A stretch of 64,000 bases of DNA, taken from the NCBI GenBank assembly GCA_023053685.1, contig JALIGW010000001.1, positions 50,852,359-50,916,358 on the forward strand, written 5' to 3'. Shown here in pieces: positions 57,836 through 64,000 of the stretch (positions are counted from its first letter, which is position 1; every line of letters starts with the position of its first letter). A program made the position numbers and the translations under genes. The DNA comes from Diadophis punctatus similis. Its lineage: Eukaryota > Chordata > Lepidosauria > Squamata > Dipsadidae. Under the pieces are notes generated by a model. The model worked only from the letters and a program-made list of their open reading frames with translations. It ran no database searches and was not told the DNA's origin.

Positions 57836-60800
57836 ATATTTACTGATTGTACTGACATAATCCCTTTTCTTTTTACAACATCCCTGATTTTAATTACTAT
57901 TTTTACCTCATTCAATTACTATTTTTACCTCATTCAATTACTATTTTTACCTCCCAATTTTTTAAAATCTACATTAACAACAAAGGGGCCATTTGAAGGA
58001 TGGGCTCCAATTGTGTCAACCTGTCCCATCATATCCAGCAAGAGAGGCATGTCTGGGTCCCATATGTTAAAAAGTATCATCTGCAAAAGCTAGGTAGACA
58101 GCCTTTTCTTTCTAGTGTCCACTTTTTGGAGCATTACTCACATAGAGATTAGATTAGTCCCAGTCCTGGCAGCCTTTCATATGCCTTTGAAGATCTCATT
58201 ATACTATTGGCCATGGAGGTCAGAATATATGACAAAGCTTGTGGGATGATTGTCCTGAGGGTTTTTATTTTAGCTAACATTTATTTTTGTATGGGAGGGT
58301 TTATGGTTAGTTTATTGCTATTTTATGTTTTAATTGCTGTTTTCCATCCAGAATTATGATGTTGATATGTATGGTCTTACACATTGAAATCAATAAATAA
58401 AATCACTCAACCTTCTATATTTTACAGGGTTGTTATAAAGGATAAAATGAAAGCTGTTTTGAGATACTGGAGAAAAAGCAGCATACAAATTTCAAAAACA
58501 AAATTAAAATTGCTTATATAATGAAATAAATTATTTTCTATGGATGGTTCAAATTAGTTTTCCAATACATTGCAGGGACTTAGATTGAATGATCCTTTGT
58601 CATCTCTTTCAATTACAATTTTATGTTTTTGCCTATTTTGAATAAGAATATGACTTAGATATTATTATTAGATCACAATCTCAAAATTCTACGTATGTTC
58701 TAAAATTATCTATTGCAGTACAGTATTCTTAAATAGGGTTAACTACTGGGGTCTTAACAGAAGATGCTAGTTCATTATAAATGTTCTAGCTTGCCCCCTA
58801 CTTCATGAACTCAATTGTCAATGCTTCTTCTTCATTCCTTTTTGAAACAAAAATAAGCATTTCCCAAATCCTGATTCTTCAGCCAAATACTTGACTAGCT
58901 GCAGCAATTTAATTGTTTCTCAGAGTCATGAGGCAAAGAAAGTAAAATTGTATCTTTTAATTGAACAAACAGAATACATTAATAACAGTAAATTTTGCCT
59001 CTGTTCTTCTTTGACACAAATGAGAACTAAAATAATTTCCAAAAAAATTACATGGATCTGATAAATGTCTAGCGATTAAGTAAGAACAACTTACTTAATA
59101 TTCTAGATCACCATTTACCACCAAAAACTTTATGAAATTACAGTCCTGTCTATTAATTTAAGCATACCATTCTCTTTTCAATATATTCACATCAGATTGT
59201 GTTTAATCTGTATGTTGAAAGAGTATAATCCACATATGGTAACTTTAAGACTTCAGTAAACTTTAGAAGACTTACAAACTTGCACAGAGGGCAGGCACAC
59301 ATTTCCTAGCATGCAAAATATTTCATTAAGAAAATTAAAATAATTTATTCTGCTTCTGCAAGAACGAAGGTGGAGCTAAGCCTATAGAAGGCAGTGAAGC
59401 TGATCCATCTGGCCTCTGCAAATCCTTCTTAATCACGTTTTAAATATTTCACATAAAAAATCTGTACTAACTTTTAGTAACAACGATTCATAAAGTACAA
59501 AAAGTACATAAAGTACATTCATAAAGTATATAAAGTACAAAAACTCTATTACAACCATTATTACTTATATTAAACAAGCCCATTAATATAATTTCTTTAT
59601 TCACCTGAAAAAAAATTGCACTAGTTAGTATATATTTCCATATAATAAAGAGGTTCCAGAATAATCAACTATGGGCTTTCTATCCTCTCCCCCTTTTGTG
59701 TATTTGACTGGTGTTCAGAATTATTGTAAATAAAAATGTTCACATCTCCAGGGATAGTGCAGAAAAAAAAAAGATTAGTTGAGCAAAACAAAGGAAAAAG
59801 TCCTTAAATCCATAATCAAATATCTAGGCTGATTGTTGTCACTTGCACTTTCATTGATTCCAACTGTAGGCAGTGACTCCAGAATATAAAAAGTGAGATG
59901 CAATTGATTTTATAAACTCTTTTATGAGCAACAATGAATTGGTATCAGTTAGTCCATTCGATCACAGACCGTTTTGTTTTGTTTTGTTTGGTATATGGAA
60001 CAAATTAAACTCTACAGTATATAATAATTCATTTGATAAATGCTGATAAAATTCACTACAGTCAGTTAAAATGATTTACAAAAAATGGATGTCTGTATTT
60101 GTTATTCAATATGATCCTGGCTTTACCAGTTGAACATGAAAGTGATTTCATATATTACATGCTTTTGAATAAAAATAATACAACAACGTTATCCAGTAGA
60201 GTTTAGTGACTTAAGAGTCAGCATCACTGGATCAGTCATTTAGCTGTTAACTCTGTTTGTAAATTGATCTACTGTCTACCTTATTTGAGGTCTACATAAA
60301 CTATATGTCTAGATTAAATAATAATAAAAATTTACCACAGCATAAAAATCTATATCAATGCCCCATAATAAGCTTTTTTTTCTGAAAAACTTTCTGAGCA
60401 AGAAACAATAGCCTTCAAACTGTAGCCTTATATTAATGTCTATTTTATGAATCTAATAATAGGGAGCACTCTCATTTAGGCATACAGTCTTAGAAATAAA
60501 AAAGTAATTTCTTCAACTCAGTTTTGCATTCAAATTTCTTGGATAGGCTTAATATCCAGATGCTAGTATGAACATCACTTTCAAAGACAACTACTTAAAA
60601 AAAGATTTATGTACATTATCCATCTTGTTGCTAATTATATTTATACAAATTTCTTACTACTCCTGGGAGCATCATTTTGTAACATCATTTTGAATAAACA
60701 TTCAGGGAAAAAACTATATAAGATCAAATTAAGTGCCACTATTCATAGAGTAAATCAATAGTATGGTTGATATTAATATTTGGTAATATGTCTTGAAACA

Positions 60801-61259
60801 AAAAATGTTATTATGCATATAATATGTATTTCATACAAAGCATAATGACACATAAATTTTGCTTCAACCATTCTCAATATACCGTATCTTCAAGATGCAG
60901 GGAGGGATTTTTTTTAATTGGCCATTATTCATATATGCAACTCCCATCTGAAATTATAAGTGATTTAGTCTAGCAAAAAGCTGAACCAACTGACACAACA
61001 CTGTCTCCTCCCTTAGCAACTCTTGTGCTTCACTTGCTTGATCAGAAAAGAAGCACATTTGTCTCCCCCACTTTGGAAAAGTGACAACAGTTGTGTATTT
61101 TAAAAAAGTCTTGGCTTAGCCACATTTTACAAAGATTGTATTTTGCAATCTTAGCTATAATGGACTAATTTGTTGAATGTATAAGAATATATATTTGTAC
61201 ATTTCAAACATTTTCTTCAGTGGCACTACTATTAACTATTGCTTATTGCTTGGTCAAAC

Positions 61260-61543
61260 TAAGCACCAAAAGGCAAGACAAGAAACAATGGTTGAAAACT
61301 AACCAAGGAGAGAAGCAACCTAGAACTAAGGATAAATTTCCTAACAGTGAGAGCAAGCAACCAATGGAACAGCTTGCCTTCAGAAGTTGTGGATGCTCTA
61401 CCACTGGAGGCTTTCAAAAAGAAACTGGGCAACCATTTGTTGGAAATGGTATAGGGTCTCCTGCTCAAGCAGTGATTGGACTAGAGACCTCCCAGGTCCC
61501 TTCCAACTCTTGTTATTCTGTTATTCTGTTCTATTATTCTATT
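61260..61543 (+). mobile_element. CR1 LINE 3' end, decayed
   Basis: AAACAATGGTTGAAAACTAA CCAAGGAGAGAAGCAACCTA GAACTAAGG... then AACAGCTTGCCTTCAGAAGT TGTGGATGC match the C-terminal codons of the CR1 copies above, followed by the CR1 3' UTR and TTATTCTG repeats. Frameshifts are present. Confidence 0.88.
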
Positions 61544-61908
61544 ATGTTTGTTCTTCATTGCTACAAAAATATTTGCCATGTTCAAAGTATGAACATACTG
61601 TGGAATTACATGAAACAAGATTGCATCACTATCTCAAAATTAACAGTTCTTTCCACCAGGTAACATTGATAATGATTGCTTAGTTTTGCTCATTGGTCTA
61701 TGGTTGCTTTGAACAGTTAGCTATAACTAAGGCTCAAGGAAAATATCTTTTTAAAAAAAATCTGGGCCCTTTGCTTTTGCTATTTTTATTATTCATATAT
61801 ATGTACTGTATATACACGTTCAAATGTCAGAAGGTAACCCTTTAATTTTATAGGAAATGAATACACGTATGAAGGTGAACATATGTGTCCGAGGATAATG
61901 TTCAGGAT

Positions 61909-62047
61909 CCAATCTGTGCTGGTCAGAGGTTTTGTCTTCTGAGTTTTCGGACTTTGGCTAGAGAGACGTTCCCTGAAGATGGGCTCCCGCACAAGTCTGA
62001 AAGCTCAGAAGACAAAACTTCTGGTCCCAGTGACTGACCCAGATTGG
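61909..62047. repeat. Imperfect inverted repeat of unknown class
   Basis: AGAGGTTTTGTCTTCTGAGT TTTCGGAC (61925-61952) is mirrored by GTCTGAAAGCTCAGAAGACA AAACTTCTGG (61995-62024). Outer words CCAATCTG and CAGATTGG also pair, so the arms reach about 45-55 bp with a spacer of about 40 bp. Confidence 0.7.
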
Positions 62048-62490
62048 AAATGAATTCAATCTTTCTGGAAGGGTTTCAGTTGTCATCTGACATACATTTA
62101 GATGAAGCAGAGAATTTGGGCTTTACATGAAGCATTATATCATGTGGTTTGCCAACAGAAACATGAACATGTTTTTCACCTCCAGATTCACAAATAGTGG
62201 GATAATTGATTTATAACAAGGAAGTGTTATAAGACATTCCTAGTTGTCCTCCAATTTGGTTGTGGACAGGTCCCATTACCAGGGATTATTTTCACAGAAA
62301 GTGGTGCTGAAGAGCAGCTGTAATGAGAAGAAGAAACAGCTCAAGAAAGTTGCAGTTAGATGTGTTGAAACAAGAGGTGAACAGTTTAACATACAAGAGA
62401 CAATGCATGGTGTGGCATATGGACACAATACAAGCAAGAATGGATTCTAAACACAGAGATACATCGTAAAATATAGTGAATGGTGTTGCT

Positions 62491-63129
62491 CAGGGATGAA
62501 ATTCAAAATTTTTCCCTACCGGTTCTGTGGGCGTGGCTTGGTGGGCGTAGCAGGGGAAGGATACTGCAAAATCTCCATTCCCACTCCACTCCAGGGGAAG
62601 GATACTGCAAAATCTCCATTCCCTCCCCACTCCTGGGGGAAGGATATTGCAAAATCCCCATTCCCTCCCCACACCTGGAGGAAGGATATTGCAAAATCTC
62701 CATTCTCACTCCAGCGCAGCGGTTAGAGTGCAGTACGCAGCCCTGAGTCCCCAGGGAGTAGGGTGGCATATAAGAACAGCAAAATAAAATAAAATAATAA
62801 ATAATACTGCAGGTCACTTTAGCTGATTGTGATCCACAGGTCAGCAGTTCAAATCTCACTGGCTCAAGGTTGACTCAGCCTTCCATCATTCCGAGGTAGG
62901 TAAAATGAGGACCCAGATTGTTGGGGGCAATATAAATATACATTGCTTACTGATGTAAACTGCTTAGAGAGTGCTTGCACTGTGAGGTGGTATATAAATC
63001 TCACTAATAAATAATAAATAAATAACTCTGGGGCCAGCCAGAGGTGGTATTTGCCGGTTCTCCAAACTACTCAAAATTTCCGCTACTGGTTCTCCAGAAC
63101 CTGTCAGAACCTGTTGAATTTCACCCCTG
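62491..63129. mobile_element. hAT-like element, GAAATTC family, carrying a nested SINE
   Basis: Ends CAGGGATGAAATTC and GAATTTCACCCCTG are inverted repeats. The left half has about four degenerate GGAAGGATAYTGCAAAATCY units; the right half has GAGGTGGTATTTGCCGGTTC. The element at 63631 shows the uninterrupted layout, so the roughly 310 bp at 62714-63028 is a later insertion. Confidence 0.8.
62714..63028 (+). mobile_element. tRNA-derived SINE, itself interrupted by a LINE tail
   Basis: Begins GCGCAGCGGTTAGAGTGCAG and resumes after a roughly 70-bp piece (CGCAGCCCTGAGTCCCCAGG GAGTAGGGTGGCATATAAGA ... AATAAATA, about 62738-62808) with ACTGCAGGTCACTTTAGC ... GGCTCAAGGTTGACTCAGCC ... GTATATAAATC. 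The inserted piece matches the L2-type tail at 56160. Confidence 0.75.
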
Positions 63130-63630
63130 GTTTGCTGTAAATTAATTTGAAAATGGCTCCTTTGAAAGTCAGAATAGTATCGTGGTTAAAGAGATTCTAG
63201 ACTAGAAACTTATTTACTACAAGTTTTAGTAGTGCCTTGGGCTCAAGGCTAGCTGAGTGACTTTAGACCAGACACTTTCAACCCTAGAAAGAAGGAAATA
63301 ACAAGCTACTTATGAAAAATTTGCCAAGAAACATCACCAGGATTTAATATTATTTTGAAGGTATACAAATATGTTTCTTTTACTTATTTCATGGCTTTTT
63401 AATATTTACTTCCTTCTGCACTTTGCGTAATATACATGTATGAAGAAAGTTTTAAAAGGCAGAAAAAATTCTGACCACCTCAGAAATTAAATAAAGTGAG
63501 CATTAATCCCGCCAGAAATGGCATGATTTTCTCATATCCCTAAAAAACATTATACCACAATCAAACATTAAATTATGAAAATATAAATGCTTGAGGACTG
63601 CAATAATATGTCATATGCTCTTTTCCAGGG

Positions 63631-63879
63631 GCGAAATTCAAAATTTTTCCCTACCAGTTCTGTCGGCATGGCTTGGTGGGCGTGGCAGGCAAAGGATACT
63701 GCAAAATCTCCATTCCCACCCTATTCCAGGGGAAGGATACTGCAAAATCCCCATTCCCTCCCCACTCCTGGGGGAAGGATATTGCAAAATCTCCATTACC
63801 ACCCCACTCTGGGGGCCAGCCAGAGGTGGTATTTGCCGGTTCTCCAGAACCTGTCAGAACCTGCTGAATTTCACCCCTG
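63631..63879. mobile_element. hAT-like element, GAAATTC family, uninterrupted copy
   Basis: CAGGGGCGAAATTC to GAATTTCACCCCTG with the same internal GGAAGGATAYTGCAAAATCY units and CCAGCCAGAGGTGGTATTTG block as the 62491 copy, in the same orientation. TCTTTTCC precedes it (63623-63630) and recurs four bases beyond its right end, a near-perfect target duplication. Confidence 0.82.
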
Positions 63880-64000
63880 CGAGTCTTTTCCCTTTACTAT
63901 TGTACTGGTTCTGGAGCCTGATTTGGTATTTAAGTGATTGCATCACTCATTCAGTCTCTAAACAAATTTTTCTGAATACCAGATCAAAACAACAGAAACT

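Larger units (their letters stand above)
49029..64000. other. Region upstream of the first exon in view, presumed USH2A intron
   Basis: The first exon begins in split-codon phase, so this must be intron at least in its proximal part. No FnIII-like block with splice sites was found on the minus strand. Listed repeats are CR1 (52019, 61260), L2 (55280), LINE tail (56256), a hairpin (61909) and two hAT elements (62491, 63631). In 49040-52010, 52400-55270, 56450-61250, 61550-61900, 62060-62480 and 63140-63620 I see AT-rich sequence with only short tandem repeats, for example a 22-bp unit three times at about 57892-57957. Confidence 0.6.

Noticed and set aside
62480..62746. Frame with repeated GEGYCKISIPSP-like units as a repeat protein
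   Set aside because: It reflects degenerate DNA repeats inside a hAT-like element and recurs at 63587 in the sister copy.

Overview
This is vertebrate, almost certainly squamate reptile (probably snake), genomic DNA. There are no bacterial-style operons. The only host gene I can support is USH2A (usherin) on the minus strand. Its exons are short islands with canonical splice sites inside long introns packed with transposable elements. Pointers to squamates are a SINE with a BovB-like TTTACC tail (Sauria type), many CR1 and L2 LINE 3' ends, another tRNA-derived SINE ending in GCTATT units, numerous hAT-type MITEs, and an (AATAG)n array joined to a LINE tail, a combination reported for snakes.

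Gene layout, in transcription order from high to low coordinates: seven USH2A exons at 48849-49028, 28542-28692, 28251-28393, 20331-20959, 8282-8616, 2173-2295 and 487-650. Every junction has AG/GT borders and the phases match, so the exons join into one open frame of 1725 nt (574 whole codons plus split ends). It encodes five complete fibronectin type III (FnIII) domains and parts of two more, from the FnIII-rich part of the usherin ectodomain. No stop or frameshift is seen, so the gene looks functional. I found no upstream exon in 49029-64000, and the next downstream exon lies left of position 1.

The rest is intron or gene-internal repeat. From 650 to 8281 there is a 28-bp-stem hairpin, a hAT element with an 8-bp duplication, a 1.8-kb GC-rich TIR element and an (AATAG)n array. 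From 8617 to 20330 lie SINEs, hAT MITEs, a CR1 3' end, long CT/CA arrays and an L2 copy split by a SINE. From 20960 to 28250 are hAT MITEs and a TA-flanked TIR element. From 28693 to 48848 is a dense nest: CR1 fragments, a 1.4-kb TIR element holding a GC-rich palindrome of about 375 bp, a Tc1 copy broken by a hAT MITE, a LINE remnant broken by two younger insertions, a rearranged mariner, (GATA)n and GAA-rich tracts. From 49029 to 64000 are an L2 3' end with a 203-codon open frame, CR1 pieces and two copies of a hAT element near the right edge.

I did not find a convincing new multi-gene system. The items most worth follow-up are the long palindrome and cargo-like GC-rich TIR elements, the pre-miRNA-sized hairpin, a hairpin element abutting a USH2A splice donor, the sense-strand GAA tract, and several nested insertions with exact target-site duplications.
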